A DNA stretch of 64,000 nucleotides from Arthonia radiata. Taxonomy: Eukaryota; Ascomycota; Arthoniomycetes; Arthoniales; Arthoniaceae. The stretch's first letter is position 1. Each line of letters opens with the position of its first letter. The position numbers and the translations under genes were made by a program. Under the pieces are notes generated by a model, which saw only the letters and a list, made by a program, of their open reading frames with translations, was not told where the DNA came from and did not search any database. This document shows, piece after piece, positions 1 through 10,897 of the stretch. Location of the stretch: assembly GCA_002989075.1 (NCBI GenBank), contig PSQN01000016.1:2248336-2312335 (forward strand), given 5' to 3'.

Positions 1-602
1 TCTCCACTATCCAGAGTCGAAAATCAAGGCATTTGTGTAATTTACCAACCTAGGCCAACTCGCGTGTAGGCTGTGAGATGCTCTGGCTACGCGGTAGATG
101 TCAGTCTGTATAGCTCATGCTATTTGGAAAGCTGGAGTAGCAGGTGAGGTAGCGGGAGGAAAGCAGTGGGCCAATGGCTGCACCAGAGCAGAGCATGATC
201 CCCTCCTGAATAGTTGCAAGATGAGACTGCGGCGGTGGCAGTATGGCGAGAGCTGCCGATGTGCGCAGGAAAAGACCTGCAATCATCATACACGCCCGCT
301 CGACCGGAGAAAAGTGCAAAGTTGAAAATATGATAGACGGGACAGGAGAATCAGGCCACTGTTTATGACTAGACCTTGGCATGGCAACGCCCCCGTGACG
401 TGGAGCCCTCACTTCAGGAAGCCATATGCGACACCTCCCCACCTAGCGAATTCTGAGCTTTTAAGCTGCTCTTTCTCTACTTTCCTTTCTCTTTTTTTCT
501 TCCATCAAAGTTGATCATCATCACCAAACTGACTTTTCAACTCACCGAAGCCAGCCATCTCCACTACCTACACCGGTAGTAATCGCCATCACCACGTCGA
601 CA
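1..602. promoter_or_regulatory. Upstream region of the orphan gene at 603
   Basis: No supported gene lies here. The last 140 bases before the ATG at 603 are pyrimidine-rich: a CT-dominated stretch at about 468-505 is followed by an A/C-rich leader. This is a common layout of core promoter and 5' leader in filamentous ascomycetes. Short open frames on both strands at 98-442 have no recognisable similarity or codon signal and are not called. Confidence 0.4.
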
Positions 603-1846
603 ATGGGTCCGCGTAAGAAAGTCACGGCCTTCACGCCCACCGCTGCCGCCAGCAAGCCGACTCGTGGAGCCAGCAATCTCGACTCATCAACGGGCAACTC
701 GTCGGCACTGAACTCCTCGACGCTCAACTCATCCGCCTTCCGTCCTCCCGGGCTCAACACGACCGCCTTCGCCCTTGCCGGACTCGACACTACCAGTTCG
801 AATATTCCTGGCCTTCCTGGGCTCGGCTCGACCAGCTTCAACCCTCCCAGTCGCAACGCTGCTAGCTCGTACCTTCCTGGCCTCAACTCGTCCGGCCTGA
901 ACACTTCAGGTTTCAACGCTTCCACCACCAATCCTTCTGGCATCAACTCTTCTGACCCAGACCCCTACAAACAACATGGATACGACTTCAGCGCGCTCGC
1001 TTTGCCCGAGTCTGGCAACGCCGATGTGACCATGGGCGAGCCTGCCGATCAGCACGTCGGCAGCGGTCGTGACACCACCTGGGCTGAGCCCACTGAGGCA
1101 TCCCCGGTCAAGCCCCGCAAGAAAAAAACCAAGAAGGCGGACACCCAGCCGGATCCAACTGGTCCGATCAAAGCGGGCCTTGATAAGTACCGCATCGTCT
1201 ATGACGAGGCTGTCACTGGTGCTGCGCTTGATGCATCGAAGCTCAAGGTAAGTCTCAAAGCCGTCACCCTTTTGACAATTCTCACAGACGAGCTTCATGC
1301 TGACATTGCGCCTCAGATCCAAGACATCGACGAGGGCCATGAGATGCACGCCGCCGTTCAGCATGCCCCTCTCAAGCCGAAAGGAGTCAACGGTGCTATT
1401 ATTGGCAAAGGTGTCGGCATCTTCATGTCCCACGTAAGTCTGACTCCATCAGACCTGCAGCTACTGCTCGCAAGAGCTGGCCCAAACGAGAGACTGAACG
1501 CTAATATAATCAACAGAACGCTCGCCTGTCCGTTCCATTGCATCTTCGTCCTTCCCTGAATCACTCCCAGTCCTGCACCGTCAATGCTCAGAACGGCGAG
1601 GTCGTCAAGGTCATCGGCACCGCTTACGTCTCCATCATCTTCCGTGAGGCCATGACCGGGTTCAACGTCGTGGCCCGCCTCTGCGTGAACGTCGTCGATA
1701 GCACCATGAAATACGATCTGTTCTTCGGCGATCAGACCCCCAACACGAAGCTGACCGGGACCGTCAGAAACGTGGTGAAGAACCAGATGGAATTCGACGT
1801 CTTGTTCGCGAACGAGGAGGCCTTGATCGTCAGCGGTCCGTTGTGA
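603..1846 (+). CDS. Orphan protein with Asn/Ser-rich N-terminal repeats, three exons
   Basis: I do not recognise this protein. Exons are 603-1247, 1317-1433 and 1517-1846, giving about 363 residues. Both introns (69 and 83 bases) start GTAAGT, and all exons join in phase 0. Residues from about 20 to 115 are low-complexity, built from loose repeats such as LNSS, GLNT and PGLN, and look disordered. A basic stretch (KPRKKKTKK, near residue 173) could be a nuclear signal. The third exon encodes a compact alternating hydrophobic region of about 100 residues ending EALIVSGPL that looks folded. It has no signal peptide or membrane segment. The coherent splicing supports a real gene; function is unknown. 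It is followed directly by a degenerate tandem repeat array. Confidence 0.7.
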
Positions 1847-1937
1847 GAAGGACTATGTCACAGTCGATGATGTTGACAAGAGTGTGAGCGGAACTGCAGC
1901 TAGGGATGCGACAGCAAGCGCAGTAGATTAGATACTT

Positions 1938-3260
1938 TCGAATTGACGATCAATCTTCGCGTCGCCGGTCTTCTGGCTCTTTTTCTTGACTTTTTAAGCT
2001 CATCTCATACTGCATGGCTGCTGAGCTATCTGAGCGTCTTCGTAACCCTCACACAGTATTACATGATCAGACAAACTTGGGTTTCAATAACCAACCTTTG
2101 TATCGCCAGCTTTCTGGCGCCTTTCCCTGCCTTTCTAACCTAGATCTCATACCGCATAGCTGCTGAGCCATCTGGGTGAATGCATAATTCTCACATGGCT
2201 CAGCATCTCCTCACGACCCAAACGCAAGTAATTGAACTCGGCGATCGGTGATCGCTCTTCGCATCGTCGGTCTTCTGGGTTCTTTTAATGACTCTTTAAC
2301 ATAGATGCCACACCGCGTAGCTGCTGAGCTATCTGAGTGAATGCATAATCTTCACATGGCTCAGCCTTTTCATACAGCTCAGCTATGGGTCAATGAATCC
2401 GGAATCGATGATCAAGCTTTGCATTGCCAGCTTTTTGGCGCTTCCACTGGCCCTTTCACCTTGTATTCTACGTTGCAGGGCTGCTGAGCTATCTGAGCGC
2501 ATTTGTCGTCTTTCCACAGCCCGTCTGCGATCTAATTAACTCCACATTCGACGGTCAGTCTTTGTATCGCCAACCTCCTGCGCCTTTACCTGCCTTTCTA
2601 CGTTGGGCCTCACACTGTATGACTGCTGAACAATCTGAGGTCAGTCACAATCCTCACATGGGCCAGACAGGAGGGGTTGAGTCTGGCAATCGATGATCAA
2701 GCTTCGCACCGCCAGCCTCGTAGCGCTTTTCTTGACTACCTACTTTGAATTCAACATTGTATGGCTGCTGAGGTATCTGAGCACATCCGTCAGCTTCACA
2801 CAGCCCGTCTGCGAACCAACAAACTCAACGTTCGATGATCAATCTTCGCATCGCCAATCTTCTGGTGACTTTACCTGCCTTTTCACGTCAGATCCCACGC
2901 GACATGACTGCTGCACGTCAGTGCAATCATGATCTTCGTATGGCTCAGGAATGAGTGAATGAGTCAGGCAATCGATGATCAGCCTGCGCAGCGTCAGCCT
3001 TCCAACGGCTTCGGGAGCTTCCTTACCTTCTACCTTGCATTGTACGGCTGCTAAGTTACTCGAGCGTCTTCGTAGTCTTCGTAATCTTCGCACAGCCCAG
3101 CTGCGTCAGGTAGATGCAGGATTCGGTGACTGCTCATAGCATCGCCAACCTTCTGGCACCCTTACTTGCTTTTTCACATCGGACCTCCCATTACACGGCC
3201 GCTGAGCAACGTAAGGTCATTCACTACCTTTACATAGCTCATCTGCGAGCAAATGATCCC
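1938..3260. repeat. Degenerate tandem array, about nine units of 140-165 bases
   Basis: A unit starting near TCGATGATCAAGCTTCGCAT, followed by a TTCTGGCGC-type block and then a GGCTGCTGAGCTATCTGAG-type block, recurs about nine times. The second block is seen near 2016, 2155, 2310, 2475, 2621, 2758, 2905, 3046 and 3197. Units differ by many substitutions and small indels, so the array is old. Short open frames run through some units but are not conserved from unit to unit, so it is read as noncoding. It starts about 90 bases after the stop of the orphan gene and ends about 330 bases before the 3' end of the Mrh4 gene. Confidence 0.8.
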
Positions 3261-3594
3261 AGCGCCGCTTCCCTCGCGCGTCTGTAGTTCACGCATGTGA
3301 TGACACTCAGAAGATAGCCAGCCTAACAGGACGTGAAAACGGATCATGAGCTGCTATGTGCTCTCTCCTGTCTCAGTGCTAGACCACGGTCATGAAGAGG
3401 ACTGAGCTAGAATCAACACAGGGGTTGTCTTACGCTTGAGACTTTGTTGACGAATATGCAGTGGTTGAGTCCGTCACGATCTGTGAGTGGTATGTTCTTC
3501 GCTTTCATCTTACAAGGCCCTGTGGGTATCTGTATATTAGTACAAACCTGTGCAGTGGGAGCAACTGCTCCAAGACCTTACGCCACCGATCATA

Positions 3595-5505
3595 TCACAC
3601 CAGCGCCCGCCCCATGAACATCCCCTCTCTGACCTCCCTCACTACATCCTTCCGGTCATCCCCACCCACCAACACCACACCCCTGCCTCGCCTCCCCATT
3701 CTGCCGGTCCTGCCTAGGCGGTGTATGAAGTCAACACTGGTATGCGGCACGTCATACAACACCACCGTTCTTACACCTACCGTATCAATCCCTCTACTGG
3801 CCAGGTCAGTTGCAATCAGCACCTTCACACCCGCAAGCGTCCTGCCACCCTCTGCGATCACAGGCCCGACATCATTTGGGTCTGGTGGAGGTTGATCAGT
3901 CGGCGTGATGTGGCGGGTCGTGAACGCTTCCAGCACGTCTTTGCCTCTGGTGCCGGCGTCGCGTGTGAGAGCAGAGGCATCAATGCCCTTGCTGCGAAGG
4001 TAGTCGGCAAGCAATGGCGCACGCTCTCGCTCATTCACGAACACCAGTATCATCTTTCCGCCTCTGATCCTGTCAATGCCGGCTTCTGCAGAGCGGCCGA
4101 GCTGCCATATTGTATCTGCGCAAGCGAGGTCCCTGTTTCCGCGGTATGGATCCTTTTCAATGTCGACGACGGAGAGCTGCACGCGCCGCGGTATGGCATG
4201 CAGATTCGGTGTGGCCAGGCGTGTGATGTCAGGGAAACGGGTGCGAAGGTAGCCATCTAAGCTTTTGGGTATAGTCGCAGAACAGAGGATCAGCTGGTTG
4301 AGAGAGGGTGTAGCGCGGTCGATGATGGAAGACGTGAGAGGTGCGAAAGAGCGGTCAAAGAGAGAATCTGCCTCATCTGCAACCAAGTAGCGGACTTCTG
4401 AGAGGATGGTTGGCGTAGACTCGGCGATCGAGGAGAGTAGAGCGGGTGTGGAGATCACTACGTCGATTGGTGAGGTGTAGAGTCGCGAGCGTATGACTTT
4501 GGCGGAGCTGGCTGCGGAGACGACGGCGATTCGAAGGCGTGCGGAGTGCGAGAGGGTCTTGAAAACGCTACCCACTTGCGCGACGAGCTCGGCAGAGGGG
4601 AGAAGGATTACGGCACGAGGCTTTGCAAGAGAAGCATCCTCTTCAGAAGACAGGGGGGGAGATTCGAGCTCGTAGGGAGAGCGAGGGTTGAAGGTCTCTG
4701 CGGGGTGTTGAGTCGCAGTCGTGGCGTCTGCGTCTTCCAGAGCCTTGAGAGCGTTGATGATGGGAAGTGCGTAGGCCAGTGTCTTGCCTGAGCCTGTCTC
4801 AGCCGCAAGGAGGAACGACTCAAGCCCTTTCTTATCCTTCCTCGGCAATGTGGACACCCTTCGCCTGCCCTTGGCGTCGCCAAAGCCTCCTAATGCCGGC
4901 AGAGCCAGTCGTTGTATTGGTGTTGGTCCCACGTCCTCCATGCCCTTCAATATGTCATCTAGACCTTGTCTGACGTCGTCTCTTAGGCTGAAAGCATCGA
5001 AGCTCGTGACATCGTCTGCGTTGATGCCGGCTTTCACTTGCGTTCGATGTTGGTAAGGGACGGTGCTGAGGGCTTGCTGCATGCGCAAGGCTTTCATGTC
5101 GCCTGGCTGTCGTTGCACTTTGCCCTTCTTACGCTGGCTTGCTGTACCTGTTGGAACCGGATTGCGCGTGATACCGGCGCGTCGCTGCGCTTCACGGCGC
5201 AAAGCCGGGCCGGGATCTGTACGGTTCATGCCGCCAAATGGGGAAGTCCTGCTCCTTCTAGCTGCATCGCCCGACCCAGATGTGCGCGGAGGTATTTGTG
5301 CTACTCGTGGAGACAGAACCATGCGAGATGGAGACTTCGCTTTTTGAACGGTCTTCATGCCCCGAGCGTGGTGCAGCGATGATCGCCATAACGTTGGTGT
5401 ACTACGCGAGAGAGGACTGCAGCCGAACAGGAAACGGCTGCTACAAAAGGGGCAGAGCGCTCTTGGTAGAATGGGCATGACAATATGCAGGACGCTGCAA
5501 TCCAT
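3595..5505 (-). CDS. MRH4: Mitochondrial DEAD-box RNA helicase Mrh4
   Basis: This is an ATP-dependent RNA helicase of the Mrh4 family, which in yeast acts in assembly of the large mitochondrial ribosomal subunit. It is a single exon of 636 residues. The N-terminus is rich in Arg, Ser, Leu and Cys with few acids, as in a mitochondrial presequence; a second Met at residue 10 (start 5478) is an equally possible start. Helicase motifs appear in order: a Q-like region (TPIQRLALPAL), Walker A AETGSGKT, DEAD within VADEADSLFD, SAT, and motif VI HRLGRTGRMGRRG. It lies head to head with the DUF2786 gene, separated by about 740 bases. Family assignment is firm; the exact start is less so. Confidence 0.92.
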   Translation of the reverse strand: MDCSVLHIVMPILPRALCPFCSSRFLFGCSPLSRSTPTLWRSSLHHARGMKTVQKAKSPSRMVLSPRVAQIPPRTSGSGDAARRSRTSPFGGMNRTDPGPALRREAQRRAGITRNPVPTGTASQRKKGKVQRQPGDMKALRMQQALSTVPYQHRTQVKAGINADDVTSFDAFSLRDDVRQGLDDILKGMEDVGPTPIQRLALPALGGFGDAKGRRRVSTLPRKDKKGLESFLLAAETGSGKTLAYALPIINALKALEDADATTATQHPAETFNPRSPYELESPPLSSEEDASLAKPRAVILLPSAELVAQVGSVFKTLSHSARLRIAVVSAASSAKVIRSRLYTSPIDVVISTPALLSSIAESTPTILSEVRYLVADEADSLFDRSFAPLTSSIIDRATPSLNQLILCSATIPKSLDGYLRTRFPDITRLATPNLHAIPRRVQLSVVDIEKDPYRGNRDLACADTIWQLGRSAEAGIDRIRGGKMILVFVNERERAPLLADYLRSKGIDASALTRDAGTRGKDVLEAFTTRHITPTDQPPPDPNDVGPVIAEGGRTLAGVKVLIATDLASRGIDTVGVRTVVLYDVPHTSVDFIHRLGRTGRMGRRGRGVVLVGGDDRKDVVREVREGMFMGRALV

Positions 5506-6246
5506 TGAGTACGAGAATCTAATAAGCTTTCGTCCGAATCTGCGCCACAGATGGTCATAGCGTATATATGTGGCGCAGGCCGTAGACCAAAATTCGTCTT
5601 CTCGTACCTTGTCAGCTTGTGCCTGATGGTGTCTGTCTTCGGATCTCCGGTCCGGCTCAAATTGAACCTCAAAAAAGATGAAGTTGGTTCAAGATCAGTC
5701 ATGAAGTTTCACCGCCAAATCAAAAGGATTGAAAGTGAGGCACAGCAACTGTGCTGTGGGGAAAGGGGGTATGCAGGGATGCGCGCCTGAGAATCAAAAA
5801 CCAGACGCAAACAACGCGAACATGGATCCCTTAGACCCATTGTTTGCTCATGTCTGCTTGATCATGCGGGTGCCTGCATCTGTACGCAGAACGCGATTGT
5901 GTCAGGCCGATTAGCTCTCAATCACTCTCTTCAACTTTCGCAGGACAGCAACAGTCATCGTCAACGAAACTGCTCATCAACTGCTGAAGATTATTTTTGA
6001 ACGTCTTGAATCTGAGCAGCGAAGTCAAGTTTATCTGAATGATGACAACGCTCTTTCTTGGAAATCTGTAACTTATCGCTGTCTTTGGTGGCGATTTGCT
6101 TGTATTTCAACGATCCACCAAGCTCCAGCAAGGCAGCCGGCGTTCCAAGATCCTAACTCATCTGTTTCATTGTGGTCTTCCCCCATAAACGAATTTCGAT
6201 ACACTCTCCACTTTCAGCACGGCCTAAAGCAGAAGAAATAGACACT
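5506..6246. promoter_or_regulatory. Divergent intergenic region between MRH4 and the DUF2786 gene
   Basis: This 740-base region separates two divergent genes and should carry both promoters. I see no further gene. Short open frames at 5551-5914 show no recognisable protein. The leader before the ATG at 6247 has no in-frame upstream ATG. Confidence 0.4.
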
Positions 6247-7737
6247 ATGCCAAACCCCTTCCCCAAGAATAGCAACAGCAAAGATATGGCCACGGAAGAA
6301 GTCAGCGCAGAGGAGTCGAACTCTCTGCCAAAGTCTCGCAAAGACGCGAAACCGCCTTACTCAGCTACAATCACTTCCCTTGCTTCGGAGCGCTCATCAA
6401 GTAATGACAGCACCGTTGGGGTGGCCAAACACATCCTGGATCGCATCTGCAAGATGCTGGCTCGAGGCGACGAGATGCGGAACACGTCAGAGCACGAGGC
6501 GCAGACCGCAATGCGCTTGGCCACACGGCTCATGAGCGAGCACAATGTCAAGCAAGCAGACGCTGCCGCGCTTGCAGCTGCATCCGGTAAATCCCAGCAA
6601 ATTGGTGGAATGTCCACAGTAACGATCAAGCGTAGCGAAGGAAGCAAGACAAAACGTGTCGTCAATGAGACTTGGGTTGGTATCTTGGTGCGATCCATGG
6701 AGATTTTCTTCGACTGCAAAAGCTTCTCACTCGCCGCGAGAGACCACGACTTCATCAAATGGACGTTCTACGGCATAAGCGCCAACACAGAAGCAGCAGC
6801 CAATGGTCTCCAGATGACTTTCGGTCTCGCTCAGCATTGGGCCTTGACAAGGAAAGGCTCGAAGAACAGCTATTACATCGGCGTATCCGAGGGACTCGTA
6901 GACATTGCGAAGCAAGAGAAAGCGAGCGAGATGCAAAAGCTATTGACAATGGAGAAGGAACAGAAGCTCTTGCAGGCCCAATCCGAAGATGAAGTGCAGC
7001 TTGCTCAGCCTGCGGCCCTTCGAGAGACAAAGCTCGAAGATGACATCCACATCAAGGTTGAGCCAGCTTCGACAGGCAATGACGCCCTTCGGACAGCTGC
7101 CATGGCTGCGTGGTTCAATCGCATTTCTACACCTGGCCCCGGCTTGGACGCTTTGCACACTTCTGGTAGTGGTACTCAGGACTCCGAGATGTCTTCTTCG
7201 GACGACGACGGCGACGACGACGACAATGAGCCAGATATTAAAAATGAGGTTGAGGACCCTGACGACGTTGATGTCAAGATGGAGGACGATGATCCCATGG
7301 AGCTTGATGCAACCTTCCAGGAGGGCAACGAAGCCCCAATCGACCTCACCGGAGACACCGACTACTCTGATGGTGATGACGTCCCCATGTCACCATTCAA
7401 CCATAGCAGTCCTAGCCATGACAGTTGTCTTCCAGGCTCATTTGCAGACGTCCCAAAGCATGCTCCGCTTGCCAATCGTGCAAAGAGCACAGCTAGACAA
7501 GCCGAATCTGACAGCACCGGGCATGCCAACGGATGGCAGAATTCCATGCAGCTGCAACTCTTCCGAAAGAATGCGCAGACCATCGCTGACGACACCTTGA
7601 AGTCAGCTTCAACCAAGCTCAAGAAGGGACGCAAAAGAACATACCGCATCGCCGACAAGAAGGCCTACAAGGATGGCGTTAGAGACAGCAAGAAAGTTGA
7701 TGTTCGAGGCAACCGCATTGCACAAGCCAAGACTTGA
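6247..7737 (+). CDS. DUF2786 domain protein with acidic C-terminal half
   Basis: Single exon of 496 residues, starting at the first in-frame ATG (MPNPFPKNS). Residues of about 58-105 (VAKHILDRICKML to TRLMSEHNVKQAD) match the short helical DUF2786 domain. It is followed by a folded-looking region with WVGILVRSMEIFFDCKSF and WTFYGIS that often accompanies DUF2786. The second half is low-complexity and strongly acidic (runs of Asp around residue 320), with several acid-flanked hydrophobic patches such as APIDLTG. It ends in a basic segment (KKGRKRTYR). No enzyme motif is visible. The biochemical role of DUF2786 proteins is not established; the basic tail suggests a nuclear location, which is inference. 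Confidence 0.85.
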   Translation: MPNPFPKNSNSKDMATEEVSAEESNSLPKSRKDAKPPYSATITSLASERSSSNDSTVGVAKHILDRICKMLARGDEMRNTSEHEAQTAMRLATRLMSEHNVKQADAAALAAASGKSQQIGGMSTVTIKRSEGSKTKRVVNETWVGILVRSMEIFFDCKSFSLAARDHDFIKWTFYGISANTEAAANGLQMTFGLAQHWALTRKGSKNSYYIGVSEGLVDIAKQEKASEMQKLLTMEKEQKLLQAQSEDEVQLAQPAALRETKLEDDIHIKVEPASTGNDALRTAAMAAWFNRISTPGPGLDALHTSGSGTQDSEMSSSDDDGDDDDNEPDIKNEVEDPDDVDVKMEDDDPMELDATFQEGNEAPIDLTGDTDYSDGDDVPMSPFNHSSPSHDSCLPGSFADVPKHAPLANRAKSTARQAESDSTGHANGWQNSMQLQLFRKNAQTIADDTLKSASTKLKKGRKRTYRIADKKAYKDGVRDSKKVDVRGNRIAQAKT

Positions 7738-9370
7738 TGCCGAATGCCTCGCGAAGCACAGGCAGACATGTATGGTGAGCAACTCTTGCGTAGAAGGCCA
7801 AAGTCTGAGGTTGATGAACTTGGTCTCGAGAAGAGCGCAGTGAGTATTGATCGCGACTCAGGTTTGGCGCAGCGTGATGTACGCAAGTAGAAAAGCCAAG
7901 GATGTCAGTAAGTTTAAAGGTATTGGATCGTACTTCATATGCTCAGTGGCGATCTTTTTGCCCTCAGTCATGCTCGGTATAGTCTTACAAGGGGCTTGAG
8001 CATAGCTGAGAACCCATTTGTGCTCAATAATGTGCCACGATTGACCTTGTTCCCCCTATCTCATCCTTCCAAACGTTGTTCCTCATTCTTGAATACTATT
8101 CGAACGTTTTATTGGCTGATCACGTCCCATAGTCGATCATCTACACATCATGCCTGTTGAAGCTGCATCAGTCATGCGCCTCTGTCTCACGACGCAATGA
8201 TGCCTCGTGGACTTTCTCGCTTCTTCAACACTGCAGTTTCATGGACAGATCCACTTCACGATATGAGCCAAGAGTCTGACACGCTGCAGAGTCAAAACCT
8301 CGACGTCGCTTCTTGTGTCGTCTCAGATCTGCCTGATCTCCTTTGAAAGTGTCGGAAAGCGAGCTAGAATTACACTTCTGTCAAGCAACGTCTTGCTTGC
8401 CCTGGCCACGCTCGAGCTTTGACTACAGCGGCTACAGCTTGAGTATCTAGACGACAATGTATACAAATACATCCGCACTGCTAATCTGGGCTGCCGGCTG
8501 CTCCTTTCAAAGCCAGAAACAAAACTCACCACGCTATTTCGATGGGGCTTGCTTGAAAGGACGGGCAAATAGGCGGTACCACTCGGTGAGCGCGAGATCA
8601 GGAATGCCAGTCTGAGCTCAATTATCTAATTACTGCACTGCAATTGTTGATGATGATATTCAAAAAGCCTATTGCAGGGAAGCAAAAGGCAATACTGAAC
8701 AATCAGCGTGCGGCGGATGCTATTATTGTCATTGAAGATGGCACGTTAGCGCTTCAGAGTCAAATGGCTAAGTATTGATCAACCCATCACAAGCAGCTTA
8801 GGGCAAGATACAAGTCTGGCAGCCAGGGCAGCAGCCTACAACTGCTCTTGAGCAGCACTTCAGCCGTCATCAGCGTATCAGACTGCACGTGTAGACCAGC
8901 AAAGCTCATCCCATGAACAGGCGCTCCTCGAGACATGCGCAGTAAAGATTTCAAGGCGCCTGGATCATTTAGTATGCAGGCATGCCCACGGAAGACACGC
9001 GAAGTCTTGATCAAAAAACAATAAGAAGGTGACAACGATGGATGTCCACAAGCCACAGCAGCGGGTGCTACTTCAGGGTTCACCAAATACACGAAGTGTA
9101 TTGCTTGGGGCATATTAAGAACAGCGACGCAAAATCAAGCGCGAAGCTGAACGCTTAACGTAGGGAGTAGAAGAGTCCCTCTCAATTCCGAAGACTGTTT
9201 ATGCACCCGTAGTCAACGGCAAGGTAACGGCCCAAAGAAGCTCTAACCAGAGTATTCAATGGGTAACAAGCCGCACTTGCGACCGTGAGTCTTCACAATG
9301 TTCTTCCTCTAGAAGACTGAGCGCAACGCGCCATTGCTGATCGCTGAGAGCTCTCACGGCATTTTGACCG
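7738..9370. other. Gene-free interval before the secreted-protein cluster
   Basis: About 1.6 kb with no open frame over about 110 codons, no coherent splice chain, no repeat that I could see and no recognisable RNA gene. It marks the change from housekeeping genes to the secreted paralog cluster. Confidence 0.4.
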
Positions 9371-9580
9371 GCATCGTATGTTCTGCTCAGCTTTCGATGA
9401 CCTCAAGACACCCTATTGAAAGCCCGCAACGACACTACAGTTGCAAAAGGTATCCGGATGCACTCATCATATCCGCAACTAATCCCGATTCACTCGTGAC
9501 TAGCCACGTCCACCCCGACCCGCTCGCAAGCGCAACCATTCCGTATACTGGTCATGTCCGCTTCAGTGAGGCTTCCAGCC
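9371..9580 (+). repeat. Duplicated upstream segment, copy A
   Basis: This segment, 170-380 bases before the first secreted paralog, aligns along its whole length with 10517-10727, which lies at the same relative place before the second paralog. Shared blocks include TGTTCTGCTC, GACCTC, GCAACGAC, TATCC, CATATCCGC, GTC followed by ACCCCGACCCG or GACCCGAATGCG, and TTCCAGCC at the end. I judge them about two-thirds identical by eye. It shows that the duplication unit included upstream DNA and not only the reading frame. Confidence 0.7.
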
Positions 9581-9751
9581 AGAGTTCGCATGCGTAACGT
9601 GGAGCGAAGTCTGATAAAGTTGACATGTGTCCAAGGATATGCAACGCGCACAAACAATTCTCACTCATTCTTTTAACGGCACTCGCTGCTTTCCAGGACT
9701 AATTCACAAATTTGCATCAAGCTCGGCGCCAACGTTACCAAAAAGTCAAGC

Positions 9752-10387
9752 ATGCTGTTCACGATACACACTTTCCTTGCGCTGCTGGCAGCGACAACTC
9801 TTTCTCATGCTCGCCCTTGGTCTCTGTTCGCGCGCGACGATGCGCCGCAAGTGAACAAAACCACTCCGGAGATCAGATACAGCGTCCATGTTGTCCTTGA
9901 TGCATATCATCCAGCTGCAAATTCATCGGCATATGCGGCAGAGTTCGGATATAGCCCTAATGCAACCCAACCGCCGTCGCCTAACGGTGGTTCCCCTAAA
10001 ATTTCGGGATTATACATCAATTTCTATACCCAAGACCCTGTGCCTGATCAGAGGCTCGAATATTGCGAGCTCATTCAACTTCACGAAGTCACCTACCCAC
10101 CAGCGTATGTCCATCAAGAGCCTATCCGACCCCAGGCAGTTGCGAATCAGTGGCTCATGTCGGAAATCCGCGTAGAGGATTTTGAAGGCTATGGGTTTGG
10201 CAAGCACTGTTCGTTTGACGGCGGAAAGGGGAATTATGGCACACTGTCATGCGAGGGCAACGAGCAGAACCATCCAAAAGAGCTTGCCTGCAAGGAGCCG
10301 CCGGAGAATCTCTTCAACGGCCCATGTCCGCCTGAGATTGATCGTGGATGGAACTTTTTGCTGCCTGTGGCACTATGCCAATGGTAG
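9752..10387 (+). CDS. Small secreted six-cysteine protein, paralog 1
   Basis: Single exon of 211 residues, first member of a local tandem family. Residues 1-20 are a clear signal peptide (FLALLAATTLSHA), followed by a possible propeptide ending LFAR. The mature chain has exactly six cysteines, at residues 105, 153, 167, 180, 192 and 209. Family landmarks are SVHVVLD near 44-50, INFY at 89-92, YVHQ at 119-122, EDFEGYGFGKHCSFDGG, and a terminal ALCQW. Tyr or Asn-Phe-Tyr and Gly positions next to cysteines are shared with the paralogs at 10898, 13469 and 14570. It has no membrane anchor or known catalytic motif. An extracellular, disulfide-stabilised, effector-like or cell-surface role is inference. 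I recognise no named family. Confidence 0.85.
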   Translation: MLFTIHTFLALLAATTLSHARPWSLFARDDAPQVNKTTPEIRYSVHVVLDAYHPAANSSAYAAEFGYSPNATQPPSPNGGSPKISGLYINFYTQDPVPDQRLEYCELIQLHEVTYPPAYVHQEPIRPQAVANQWLMSEIRVEDFEGYGFGKHCSFDGGKGNYGTLSCEGNEQNHPKELACKEPPENLFNGPCPPEIDRGWNFLLPVALCQW

Positions 10388-10516
10388 TTTGGAGGCGCAC
10401 TCGGAAGTGCGCGGTTGGTTTTGGGTCGCCTGGAACATCCCTGAAGGCTTTGATAGACCGTACTCATACGATTATTAATGTAATGAAACGTTCAGCAATA
10501 GAAGTTTGTTCGAGCA
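10388..10516. other. Short spacer after paralog 1
   Basis: 3' flank of the first secreted paralog. No gene or strong signal is seen; it runs into the second copy of the duplicated upstream segment. Confidence 0.3.
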
Positions 10517-10727
10517 CGTATCGAGTGTTCTGCTCGACGTTCATAGACCTCGAGATGCCTTATTGGAGGCCTGCAACGACGCTGTGGATCGCGAAAATAT
10601 CCAGATGTGCCCATCCATATCCGCCTTCACGCTGGGTTCGCTTGTCATCGGCAATGTCGACCCGAATGCGTATTTGAGCGCATCTATTCCCCGGTAGCCG
10701 AGCTCGCTTCAGATAAAATTCCAGCCG
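10517..10727 (+). repeat. Duplicated upstream segment, copy B
   Basis: Counterpart of 9371-9580, placed 170-380 bases before the second paralog. It preserves the same order of short blocks and ends in the same TTCCAGCC. It fixes the tandem duplication unit as upstream region plus gene, about 1.15 kb in period. Confidence 0.7.
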
Positions 10728-10897
10728 GCGGTCCAACGGTTATCTTGTAGCAAGCAGACTTATAAATTCAACGCATTTCCATCAATACGTGACATGCAAA
10801 GACGACATCCATTTTCTCACCAACTCAACATCGATACTTAACATACACGACAGAGGACAAACAAATTCCCGACACAAACGCCTACCAAACAAAGAGC

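Noticed and set aside
1517-1846. Retropepsin-like pattern in the last exon of the orphan gene
   Set aside because: The alternation of strands and the LFFG motif recall aspartic protease folds, but no Asp-Thr/Ser-Gly motif is present and no element parts lie nearby.
1943-3093. Open frames of 60-90 codons inside the first repeat array
   Set aside because: They are not kept from unit to unit, have no shared start or stop, and arise from the repeat sequence itself.
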